Of a stretch of 64,000 nt of DNA, positions 44,430-54,658 are shown piece after piece. Made by a program: the position numbers and the translations under genes. The notes beneath the pieces were generated by a model. That model had not been told where the DNA came from and searched no databases. It saw nothing but the letters and a program-made list of their open reading frames with translations. This stretch comes from Taxillus chinensis (lineage: Eukaryota; Streptophyta; Magnoliopsida; Santalales; Loranthaceae), in contig CM042092.1 in NCBI GenBank assembly GCA_023512835.1, positions 41,310,258 through 41,374,257 of the forward strand, given 5' to 3'. Numbering within the stretch: position 1 is the stretch's first letter; the number at the start of each line of letters is the position of its first letter.

Positions 44430-45100
44430 AGATCGGTTCCGGATTTGTTTCCCGAGGACTTGGTCGGTTTGCCACCCGTGAGGGAGGTAGAGTTTTCGAT
44501 CGAGTTGTTGCCAGGGACAACACCGATCAGGTTAGCGGCCTACAGGATGGCACCGATAGAGCTTAGAGAGCTCAAGAGACAGATAGATGACCTATTGGCG
44601 CGAGGCTTTATCGGGCGGAGTAGCTCAACGTGGGGCGCTCCAGGTGTTGTTCGCCAAGAAGGCGGATGGTTCACTTCGGTCGATATAGACTACCGAAAGC
44701 CGAACCAGGTGATTGTGAAGAACAGTATCCATTGCCGAGGATTGATGACATGTTCGATCGGTTTCGAGGTGCGAGATGGTTTTCCAAGATGGACTTAAGA
44801 TCCGGATACCATCGCTTGAGGGTTAGGGAGGCAAATATCCCTAAGACCGCATTCGATTGTCATTATGGGCACTATGAGTGGCTTGTGATGCCGTTTGGGC
44901 TCATGAATGCTCCAGCGATGTTTATGGGATTGATGAACCAGGTATTTGCTCCATATTTAGATATGTTCGTTGTGGTGTTCATCGACGATATTTTGGTCTA
45001 TTCAACCCAAGAGGGAGCATGAGGAGCATTTGCAGGTTGTGTTGCGGACCTTGCGGGAGCACCGGTTGTACGCGAAATTCACGAAATGTGACTTCGGTTG
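44430..45100 (+). pseudogene. pol: Gypsy reverse transcriptase (E6)
   Basis: [40 protein letters not shown] and [15 protein letters not shown] sequence lead to the DYRKPNQV segment, where a conserved Leu codon reads Pro. In a shifted frame come [32 protein letters not shown] and the active site FIDD at 44978-44989, then ILVYS. Three frames are needed to read the domain. Confidence 0.94.
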
Positions 45101-45730
45101 CAACAGGTGCACTTCTTGGGGCATGTGGTATCTTCGGAGGGTATCACGGTGGATCCTGAGAAGATCGAGGCGGTTATGTCGTGGAAGAGGCCCACGAATG
45201 TGTTTGAGATTCGTAGCTTCCTTGGTTTGGCAGGCTATTATCGGAGGTTCGTGGAGGATTTTTCCAGGTTGGCATCTCCTATGATACACCCGACCAGGAA
45301 AGGAGTTCCTTTTGTTTGGTCCGATGCGTGTGAGAGTGCTTTCATGGAGTTGAAGGCACGATTGACCTCGGCACCTATCTTGATTCTTCCACAGGGAGGG
45401 TGTGCCTTTCGAGGTGTATTGTGATGCTTCCAGGGTGGGGCTTGGTTGTGTGCCGATGCGGACTCGGCAGGTGATTGCTTATGGGTCTAGGCGGTTGAGA
45501 CCACATGAGCGAACTATCCCACGCATGATTTGGAGTTAGGCTGCGGTGATCTTTGCTTTAAAGAGTCAAGGCATTATCTCCTTGGGGGAGAAATTTGTGG
45601 TGTATACGGACCACAAGAGCTTGCGATATATCTTCTCTCAATGAGACCTGAACCTTAGGCGGAGACGGTGGGTGGAGTACTGCAGCAGCTTTGGTTTGAT
45701 ATGATGTATACCCCCAGAAGGGTAATGTGG
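45101..45730 (+). pseudogene. pol: Connection and RNase H (E6)
   Basis: The frame 45098-45424 reads [40 protein letters not shown] and [20 protein letters not shown]. RNase H follows in broken frames with [13 protein letters not shown] (catalytic Asp, about 45417), VIAYGSRRLRPHE and FVVYTDHKSLRYIFSQ (about 45590). The latter is the typical TDHKSL motif. Confidence 0.92.
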
Positions 45731-45959
45731 TGGCGAGATGCTCCGAGTAGGAAGAGCGGGGGCCATGGTGGCCCATTGTGCCATTAAAGAATGGGAGATG
45801 ATGGGTCAGTTGGCGATGATGAGGTTGCGAGATGGTGACCAGGTGGGGACGAGGGACCCTCGGTGTTATTGTCGCATCCCTGAGTTGCGGCATAGAATTA
45901 TAGAGGATCACTGGGGGACATTGATTGTGAGGTCATCGAAGACGGATTCGACCGGGGCG

Positions 45960-46870
45960 GACATCTTCGATTGGCTGAGGATGCTGAGCATATATTGAGG
46001 TATAGGGGTCGCCTGATAGTTCCCACTTCTCTTCGGGAGGAGGTTCTTCGGGAATTTCACCGGTCGAGGTTAGGCGTACATCCTGGTGGGACCAAGATGT
46101 ACCATGCCGTGAGGAGGCGATTTTGGTGGCCAGGCCTGAAGAAGGCCGTTGCTGATTTTGTGAGGAGGTGTTTGACCTGTCAGGTCAAGTCAGCGAGCAC
46201 CCGAGATCAGCAGGTGAGTTGCGATCATTGCCAGGTGCGAGTGGAAATGGGACCACGTGACCATGGATTTTGTTCCTGGACTTCCTCGTTCCAGGGGACA
46301 CGACATGATATGGGTAGTTGTCGACCGGTTGACCAAATCAAGACATTTTATTCCGATTCGAGAGACAGACCCAGGTGAGGACTTTGGGACAGAGGTATAT
46401 TGATGTTATTGTGCGGTTGCATGGAGTCCCATTGTCTATTGTATCTGATCGGGAAGCAAGGTTCACCTCTCGGTTTTGGAGACGGGTTACGCGAGCCTTG
46501 GGTACTAGGGTGAACCTCAGTACAGCCTTTCACCCGCAGACGAATGGTCAGTCAGAGCGGACGATTCAGACGCTCGAGGATATGTTGCGTGCCTGTGTCC
46601 TTGATTTTGGAGGTTGTTGGGAGACTCACCTTCCTTTGGTAGAGTTCTCTTACAACAACAGTTATCGAGCCACGATTGGGATGGCTCCATATGAGGCGCC
46701 GTATGGGCGGCCTTGTAGATCACCCTTGTGTTGGGCACAGACGGGAGGGGACAGCGGTTCTCGGTCCCGATATGGTTCGAGAGACCACGAGAGATAGTGC
46801 GACTAATTCGACGGCGCATGTTAACGAGCGCAGTAGTAGGCGAAAGTCCTACGCGGACCAGAGGCGTCGA
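45960..46870 (+). pseudogene. pol: Gypsy integrase (E6)
   Basis: The H2C2 zinc domain is in frame 45971-46378 (EVLREFHRSRLGVHPGGTKM, RRFWWPGLKKAVADFVRRCL, TCQVKSAS). The core continues in another frame: MDFVPGLP (first Asp, about 46264), then VIVRLHGVPLSIVSDREARF (second Asp), TSRFWRRVTRALGTRVNLST and FHPQTNGQSERTIQTLEDML (Glu), then VEFSYNNSYRATIGMAPYEA. Frame changes fall near 46230 and 46375, and another near 46740. Confidence 0.95.
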
Positions 46871-47318
46871 CCTTTGTAGTTTGAGGTGGGGGACCGTGTA
46901 TTTTTGCGGGTTTCACCACGTCGAGGGCATCGGAGGTTTGGACGTGGATCCAAACTCTCCCCTCGTTTTGTGGGACCGTTTGAGATTATTGCCACTGTGG
47001 GCACAGTGGCTTATCAATTAGCCTTGCCACCGGAGTTAGCGCGAGTACATGATGTGTTTCATGTGTCTCGGTTGCGACGGTATCACCCGGATCCTTCTCA
47101 TGTGTTGGACTATCGCGAGATAGACTTGGGCGATGATGGTGCCGTTGTTGAGATGCCGGCACGGATTTTTGGGACAAGGGGACCAGTGCTTGCGGGGCAA
47201 GACGATCCCACTAGTTCGGGTGTTATGGTGACACCGAGGCATGGAGGAGCAGACTTGGGAGAAAGAGAGCCAGATGCGGGTTCTTCATCCTGAGACGTTC
47301 GAGGACGATCAATCTTGA
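46871..47318 (+). pseudogene. pol: Integrase C-terminus with chromodomain-like tail (E6)
   Basis: Frame 46886-47293 reads GDRVFLRVSPRRGHRRFGRG, SPRFVGPFEIIATVGTVAYQ and LARVHDVFHVSRLRRYHPDP, the usual chromovirus GPF-type C-terminus. After a shift the end reads HRGMEEQTWEKESQMRVLHP and stops at 47316-47318. A W-(x)n-EE-TWE-E pattern before the stop is the signature of the chromodomain that ends Tekay-type Pol. In these elements it is thought to guide integration to heterochromatin. Confidence 0.82.
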
Positions 47319-47601
47319 GGTGGGGAGGATGTGAGGACCTTCCCTGAGGTATGAGTTATGTTTTATGCATTTGTTTTGCATATGTTGTTTGAGATATTGT
47401 GTAGCTTGTTGATTGTTGGCATCCTGGCATCGTGTGAGCCTTTTTGGCTTGTTGTGAGTTACATTGCACTGTGTGGTTGGTGATCATGTTGATGATCATA
47501 TTTTGTGTCTTGTTGTTGTGCGGTGCTTGAGCTTGGATTTTGCTATGTCACTTGGGCATATGTTTTATTTTCGAGGACGAAAAGTCCTAAGGTGGGGTGA
47601 A
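47319..47601 (+). other. E6 3' untranslated region and polypurine tract
   Basis: A T/G-rich stretch without coding sequence ends in AAGGTGGGGTGAA (47589-47601), the polypurine tract just before the 3' LTR start TGTAAAGACTCG. Confidence 0.82.
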
Positions 47602-50027
47602 TGTAAAGACTCGTATTTGGGTAGTTTTGAGAGATAGTCATTCTATGGGAATGTAACTATCCGGACGGTAGTGTAGCCGTCGATGTGAGCATTTTGATTG
47701 TACTTGGGCCCGATTTGAGTCGGGGCCCCGTTTGACCGATTGTTGACTTTTTGGGGTTTATTGGTTGACTTTGCGTTTGGGCGCTTTTTGGGTGTAATAA
47801 TATCGAGCAGTGTTGTGCTCGTCATTTCGAGCATTTTGACGATAATTTGACTCAATTTGGAGTTCGTGACCTCGGGAGGTCAATTATTGCGTTCGGGTCA
47901 ATTATTGCTTGGGAGGCCAATTATTGGCAACAAGTACATATATAATTAAGAACTGCCTTATCTCTTTAATTTCCAATTATTGGTACGTGCATGTTTGAGC
48001 AAGAGAGAGAGAGAGAGAGAGAGAAGGTGAAGAGCGTGAAGAGCTTTCTTGGCGATTTTGGGGCGATTGGAGCTCGTGGATCGCAAATAATCTTCCAGGT
48101 AGGTGTCCTTAATCGTCTTATCTCGATCCTATCTTTGAATATGTGATCTGTGGTTGTATGAGTGTGTATTTTATGAGGGTTGAGAAGTCGACCATGGAGG
48201 TCTAGATTTAGATCTAGATGAATATATGATTTGTGTGTATTTCTGCTATTATCGTGCGGATTAGAGGCGTTTAGGACGCGTTTTGAGGTAAATATTGCGG
48301 TTTATTGCGTAAAACATGTGTTTATGAGCGTCTCGGGGGTCACTGGGTTGCTTCCACGAAGAAGACAGCCAAAAACGATGATGAACAAGTACCTGGGCGA
48401 ACCGCAGGTCGAAGTTCGTAGTCGAGCAACTTAGTTAGTCCGGATTAGTAGTCCGGAGGGTAGTTAGTCCGGATCAGAGGTCCGGAGGAGTTAGTCCGGA
48501 TCGTAGTCCAGGAGGAGTTAGTCCGGATCGTAGTCCGAGTAGTTAGTCCGGATCAGTAGTCCGGAGGAGTTAGTCCGGATCAGTAGTCCGGAGTAGTTAG
48601 TCCGGATCAGTAGTCCGGAGGAGTAGTACGGATCAGTAGTCCAGAGGAGTTAGTCCGGATCAGTAATCCGGAGGAGTTAGTCCGGATCAGTAGTCCAGAG
48701 GAGTAGTCCGGATCAGTAGCATCAGTCCGTAGCATCACTCCGCAGCATCAAATCCGTAGCATCAAATCCGCAGCAGTGATCCGCAGCTTCAATCCGCAAC
48801 AGTGTTCCGCAGTAGTGCAACTGCACTGCATTGGACATTTACATTGTAAACCATTATGCCTCTCCACATTTAAGTATTAAGTTACAATGTAAATAACAAA
48901 ATACCCCCCATTTGGATTCAAAGAAAAATACTAGAAAAATTAATTCCCGCTCTTTCAAAATGTGAAAATTGGGATTTAGTGTAAAATCTCGGAAAAACCC
49001 AAAAGTTCGTAGTGGTGAATTTTTGGAAAGTGGGGTTAGACATTTCGGGAAAATCCCCAAAAATCAGATTATCTTATTTATGATATGGGAACCCAATGCC
49101 GGGACTTTTAATTTCAAGGAAATAGTCTGCTATGGGTACTTCCTTCATAAATCAAGGGTTAAGATTTACTTGTGAAGGCGCGCACAGCTCCAAAGGAAAT
49201 GTTGAGAATGACATGCCATACTAATGTTAGTATGTTGGTGTGAGGTATTGGGGCATGGACTCCGTGACTTATTTGGGTTCTCACCGGGATGCACTGATGG
49301 TGCTATGTGGTTGACGTGGCAGGCATATGCACCGATGGCAGGCCTGTGTGGCGACTGTGGCCGGGCATATTATGCTGTGGACAGGCTAAGGCCTGAGTTG
49401 AGCCGTTGAGCTCGTGGAGCTTGGGCTGAGTGCCCTGAGCTGGGATCCCATGGAGGATCGTGGACAAGTTGTCCTGTATAGGCAGGCTGAGTCTTGATGT
49501 TTGTTTGCAGGCTGAGTCCTGTTGATTGTGCACACTACACAGTGCACGAGTACACAGAGCATGTAGTATAGACTTGTATGTCTGCATGATGTGGAGTGTT
49601 GGGGTCACCTACTGAGCTTGTCGCTCACCCCTACTTGTTGTTTACCTTTTTCAGGTGTGACCCAAAAGACTAGTGGAGGACTTTCTTCCAGGAGGACGCC
49701 CACTACTCTGATGTATGATACAGTCCTGTATCCTGTATTGTATATTGTATTATGTTTGTATCCCGGACATGGGTCCGTGGACAGTTATATTTGCATACTG
49801 TTTGTGATGTGATGTCTGTATGACCATTTGACTTATTGTATGCATGATGATGTATGGGAAAGTACAGGATTACCCTTAATGTATGATCGTACAGGGTTGC
49901 ATATTTGAGACAGCACCCGCGGTGTAGTCTCTATTGGTGCTAGCCACCAACCCCTTGACCTTTCGGGTGCGGGCAAGGGGAAGTCATGTTCCTAGTTCCG
50001 GGTTCCCTGGAATTTGGGGGCGTGACA
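47602..50027 (+). repeat. E6 3' LTR
   Basis: About 2.43 kb, starting TGTAAAGACTCG and ending GGGGGCGTGACA, followed by CAACT. Differences from the 5' LTR include CTG here versus CG there at 49612/41744 and 49708/41837, and many substitutions. GA tract at about 48002-48025; AGTCCGGATC array at about 48430-48720. Confidence 0.96.
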
Positions 50028-50032
50028 CAACT

Positions 50033-51244
50033 GCTCGGGACGGCGCAGACTTGCTGTACAAACCCTAGCTGACAATATTGTTAATATCGCTAAGTGGTTG
50101 TGTTTAGGGTTGTAAGTTTGCCTCGGAGGTAGATGCCTCATAGGTTCGGTGACTCGAAGATTTCTGTTAGAACTTGTTGAAAGTGGCGAGAGTTTGCTTC
50201 AGGCTTTACCGCGTTTCTGCGAGTCTACGACTCATATCTTCGAGTCCCCGAGGCCAGAGTTTAGGTTGGATTAGTCTTTTGTGTCACTCTATTAATCGAA
50301 GTCTACGACTACGTGAGTCTATGACTCTACGAGTCTGTGACTCTTCGAATGGCGCTTAGAGTGACTTCTTCGAGTTCAGCTAATCAACCTGTTATTGTAG
50401 CTACGAGTCTACGACTCTAGTTCTGCGGGTCTACGATCTTTGGGTCTCTCGGTTTACTATATTTGACTAAGTGGTCCGAAAATCTTCGACTCTACGAGTC
50501 TTCAACTTCGCTTTTCTTTCTTAGTATTTCGAGGCTCATAACCGAGTTCTGTATAGCTACGACCCCGTAGCTACAACTTTCCGTCATCGATCTCCGAGTC
50601 TAGAAGTGTTGGCAATTTCTCTATAGTGAATGTCCCTTGAGTCTATGAGTCTACGACTCTACGACCCTTGAGTAACGATTTCATTTGTTTGCCGATCTTT
50701 ATAGCATCGACTCTTTGACCTTCAACCTATGAGTCTACGAGTCCGGTTTTCTTTACACTTGTTCGAAGGCTTCGACTCTGCGACTTTCGATCTACGAGTC
50801 TACGAGTCCTATTTTCTTAACCGTGCTCGAAGGTTTCGATCCTACGACTCTACGAGTCTTCAAGTCTAGTGACAATTGAAGTTCTGTTAATTGACTTAAG
50901 TATTTATGGGGACTCTACGAGTCTACGAGTCATTTAGCTTTGGTTACGGTTCTTAACACTTCTTCGACTCTACGAGTCTCCGAGCTTATTGATACTTACG
51001 AGTAACACTCTCTTTTCCGTACTATGACTCTACGGCCTTCGACCCTAGATCTACGAGTCGCAATGTTCCATCATCCTGTTTGCCTTAAGTCTCCAGGACT
51101 CTACGAGTCTACGAGTCTCTTGTCAATACGTCTATTGACGCCCTTCTGCGAATTTCGACTCTTCGACCCTACGACCTTTGGTTCTTCGAGTCTCCAGACT
51201 TAGACTATATTTTGGCGACTTCATCAAATCCTATATTTCCAACA
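50033..51244 (-). repeat. E5 3' LTR, inner part, rich in GAGTC/GACTC motifs
   Basis: It completes the E5 LTR after E6 (total about 1,967 bp) and ends TTTCCAACA at 51244 beside the PPT. The stretch 50215-51190 is packed with GACTCTACGAGTC, GAGTCTACGACTC and similar inverted-repeat words; the same words occur in E2 (38560-38950) and in the E5 5' LTR (63610-63960). No coding sequence is seen. Confidence 0.93.
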
Positions 51245-51254
51245 ATCTCCCCCT
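51245..51254 (-). other. E5 polypurine tract
   Basis: The plus strand reads ATCTCCCCCT directly after the LTR; on the element strand this is AGGGGGAGAT, closely like the E4 PPT (GGGGGAGAT). Confidence 0.9.
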
Positions 51255-51762
51255 ATTTAATGTAAGCCGACAACAGGTAAATACATGAAGGTCCGAGACT
51301 ACGAATTTGATGGGCAATTTTAGGTTAATCGGTGGATGTCTTTGCATATAAAGAATTTGATGGAGTTCAACAAGTTCAAAGAGACACACTTCTCTCCTTT
51401 ATAGGCATGAAAGCTGCGTTAGGCGGCTCCTGTCGGAGGTAACTCCCCCTATGAGCTTGCTCCCCCCGAGAAATACTCCCCCTTTCCGGGGTGAGGAACA
51501 AGCACCAGAACATAAACCGTATGGGAGCAAGGAAAGGAAGCACGAACAACGGGCAGCATAGCAAGGACAGACGAAAAGATAACGAATAAACGATAAGTAC
51601 ACGAAAAAGTGAAAAGCAAGAAATGCAGTGTATAGGGAATTAGAGTACAGGACAGTTATGGGATAAATTCAAAGTACAAAACACTTTGTATAAATAGAAA
51701 AACAGCAGCTTGCTTGCGTAGGAGTTGAGCAGGAGTCAAGTGTAACGAGGCCGCTCGACTGC
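51255..51762 (-). other. E5 ORF3-PPT interval
   Basis: This is 0.5 kb between the end of ORF3 and the PPT. It contains a second CTCCCCCT at 51439-51446 and CTCCCCCTTTCC at about 51475, that is, PPT-like purine runs on the element strand, as described for Sireviruses with multiple PPTs. No convincing coding sequence. Confidence 0.6.
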
Positions 51763-52168
51763 TCACACGATCGAATTCAGGCACGAGAGCTGGGACCCAT
51801 TGGTAGTCGGGATGCGGATGTAATGGCAAACATAAAAGCCGCAGCTGTGAGCATCATCCTCGAGCATGAACGCCTTGCTTGACTCGCGTGATGTCCATCG
51901 GTTTGGAGAGATGATAACCACCACACCCATGCGAATACCCCCGCATGACACAGGTGAGAGTGCGATTGAATTCACGCAGTTGTTCACACCGATGGAGTAG
52001 TAAGGTACTAGGTTTGGAGTCGAAGATGACGATCCGTTGGTTCTTGAAATCAATGTCGAGAAGAAAACAATGCGGGGATGTGGACAAGTAGGGAATAAGC
52101 ACATGATCTACCTCATTCCAGGGACGGAAGGAGTTTGCATATCGGCGACCCTGTATAATCTCGATCAT
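51763..52168 (-). pseudogene. Ulp1/C48-like cysteine protease domain (sub-feature of E5 ORF3)
   Basis: Two overlapping minus frames carry the domain: 52168-51854 with HCFLLDIDFKNQRIVIFDS (catalytic His and Asp candidates) and 52104-51763 with SCGFYVCHYIRIP (catalytic Cys candidate in an SCGxxVC context). Ulp1 proteins cleave SUMO or similar proteins from targets, and Ulp1-like domains are known in several plant DNA transposons. Here the domain lies at the end of a Copia ORF3. One frameshift separates Asp and Cys, so the copy as read is inactive. Confidence 0.7.
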
Positions 52169-54658
52169 TGCTGAATCCTCGAGCGACTAAGCCGCATGAT
52201 TGGCAAACAGAGTTCCACCCTGGTATCTCTGCGAATGTGGAGAGGTAGTTTCTCGAGAAAGGACTTCGGGTGAAGATGAACTAGGTCATCTCAATGTTAT
52301 CCATTTCTTCACCGTCATGGAGTAGTCAACAAAGATCAAGTCCAGTGAAGAAGGCTTCATAGGCTGCAGGTCCTCGCAGTGGTATCCCCAGGAATATAAG
52401 TGTTGAATGCGACCGGTTCACTGAGGTGCCTCTAGTAGTTACAATGCAAGGTGGGGCTAATGGTTGGTCGGTAGTGGTAGCGATTGGTTTGGTAGGTGAA
52501 GCGAGGCATGGTGTACTCGGCCGTACTTGGATGTGAAGTTGAGGGGCCTGGGCGAGTGGAAGAGGATGGTTGGCGAGGAGCAACCGGTTACTTCTTCATG
52601 CGGGTTGCAATGGGAACATCATCATCATCATCGAAATCCGAGATAACGGTGGTTACGTGTGCGCGCTTTCTCCCCCGCATGTAAGTGGCAGTACATTGAG
52701 GTGGTGAGTGACTCGGAGAAGGGACGGCTGGTTGTGGAGTATTGACTGGTTCAGGTGCAGGTCGGTCTGATGGCTGTGGGAGTGTGTTTTTGACAGTTAG
52801 AGATATTTCACCACTGGCAAGACGATGACATTCGGACAGAATAGCTCCCAAAGTTGTACCGAGTCCTTTGTATTGTCTCTGGTAAGCTCCCTTGAGGTCT
52901 TCACAGTGCTCCTCCAGATGTCTAAATCCATCTGTGGCCGCACTTGTGAGTGATGTCACTTCTTCTGCACCTTATCGAGGGTACGGTCCGATGATTCAAC
53001 TTGCATTCGTACCTCTCCCATGTTGGACTCCATAGTAGCCGGTCGTTCTTCAAAGGCTTGAGAAACTAATGTCTTAAGGATGCCGGAGGAGATTAGTTTC
53101 TCAATGACCTTGCTGGCCAGGAAGATCCGCTTCTTCACCCATCAGAGAACGTGAGTGGGACGCAGCTGGTATCGGAATAGCCATTGGAATATTGGCTGCA
53201 AACTCTTCACTCACCTGAGTGGCCACCTGAGGAACGACATGTACGGATGGTGTGGCCATCGCAATCCCTTCCACAGTCTCACGAACTTGTGGGACAGATC
53301 CGCCATCGGAGTCACCGGTCGCAAGATCGGGAGTGTCTTCTTCTTCGCTACCTCTTCTACCACAATGCCTACCACCTCGGCATCATGTGGAGTAGTTGTG
53401 ACAGGTGAGTCCACCATGATGGGAGATGGGGTAACCATTGATACGGCTTCCACTGGGTCTCTACTTACAAGACCCTGCTCAACTAACCAATTAATCGGAT
53501 GGTCTCTATCTACCATCTGTTTACCAAAAGCGATCCATGCTTTTCGTAGATCGAGCGAGGGTCATATGAGCCTTGGCATATTCCATATAAAACTCTTCTA
53601 GCTCGGACTCCCCAAGGGTGCTCAACAATGAGTACGGGTGTAGTACCCCTATCCTCTTGGGGTCTCCTGTCTTGGTGTTTGCCCTCCAACCTGCGGGTTC
53701 TCTTACTTCTGCAGTATCCTTGGGCTGCTCAACGGTAGGGGTCTCCTCAGGTGCGGAATCGGTGGGGAGATGAGTTCGGCAATGTTCTCCACCACTTCGG
53801 TTATATGTCTTGTTGCGGCGGTTGCAGGGGAGCCCCTAGAAGTCCGTGAGACACGAACCGGCTATCGTGGTATGCGAGCTGGGGCTCGTCTGAGTAGCGA
53901 TGTCTCTCTGCACAACTTCTTGCACTTAACTCAGTCCTCCTCATCGACTTGATCTCCAGCCGACCATCCTCATAAATACTTTTAAATATGTATTTGGTCG
54001 GTAGTGGCACCGAGGGCCTGTTGCGGAATACGTTAGGGTGCGAAAACCTAAGGACTTTAGTGAGAAGAAGTCCAAAGTGTCCCTTCTTGCTTTTGATCAT
54101 GGAGTGTGTCTGTGTTCCCCGGCCTACTCGTCTTCCCTGTAGAACACCGCACATGATCTTCATCTGCTCATGACTTGCGAGTCATGAGCCGTCTTTTACA
54201 CGAAGAGGACCGTCCTGTGACTATAAGAGTCGTCGATGCCTGACCGGAAAAACCCATCTTCAGGGCTCCCCGACCTTGCTTTCCGGGATTGGAGTACCCA
54301 AGAAAGGACTTACACTCTTCTCCTGGAAAGACTAAGAAGAGGATCAAAGGTACCTTTTGGGAGTAGAAGTGCATCTCGGATTGTTTCGGCAGAGATACGA
54401 ACCTCCACTCCGTGTACGGTTCCCACCAGGTTGTCTCCAAAGAAATGCCATGGTCTCGTACAATTCCGAGACATCTTCTATCGATAAGTCTTGCACCCCT
54501 GAGCAGATGGATGCAATACCGGTTTAATCGAGGCGGTTTTTAAACTCGTCCGGCCAGCTAACTTTGGTGTCGCCTATGGCTTCCCGGTCGGAGTCGATGA
54601 TGAATCCCAGGACGATGTTGCGTATGTCGTCGGCCATCGATGAGCTTGGTCCTGCCAT
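51763..54658 (-). pseudogene. ORF3 with C-terminal Ulp1/C48-like protease domain (E5)
   Basis: Minus-strand ATG at 54658 opens MAGPSSSMADDIRNIVLGFI. Downstream, in changing frames, come VGTVHGVEVRISAETIRDAL and LLPKG (54430-54345) and MKIMCGVLQGRRVGRG with KKGHFGLLLTKVLRF (54163-54050), both typical of plant-transposon-type domains and paralleling E4 ORF3. A low-complexity Val/Thr-rich part follows, then a coiled coil (52959-52820) and a Pro/Ser-rich linker with an acidic DDDDD run. The C-terminus (52168-51763) has WNEVDHVLIPYLSTSPHCFL, LDIDFKNQRIVIFDS and, after one frameshift, DAHSCGFYVCHYIR. The spacing fits the H, D and C of Ulp1-family cysteine proteases. Function in the element is unknown. 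Confidence 0.72.

Larger units (their letters stand above)
39709..50027 (+). mobile_element. E6: Tekay/Del-type Ty3/Gypsy chromovirus
   Basis: The LTRs (39709-42154 and 47602-50027) begin TGTAA(G/A)GACTC and end GTGACA. The target duplication CAACT occurs at 39704-39708 and 50028-50032, and the flanks rejoin to give an E5 LTR. The interior (5.4 kb) has gag with two zinc knuckles, protease, RT, RNase H, integrase and a chromodomain-like C-terminus. LTRs of about 2.4 kb with an initiator-Met PBS fit the Tekay/Del clade. ORFs are split by frameshifts and stops. Confidence 0.96.
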
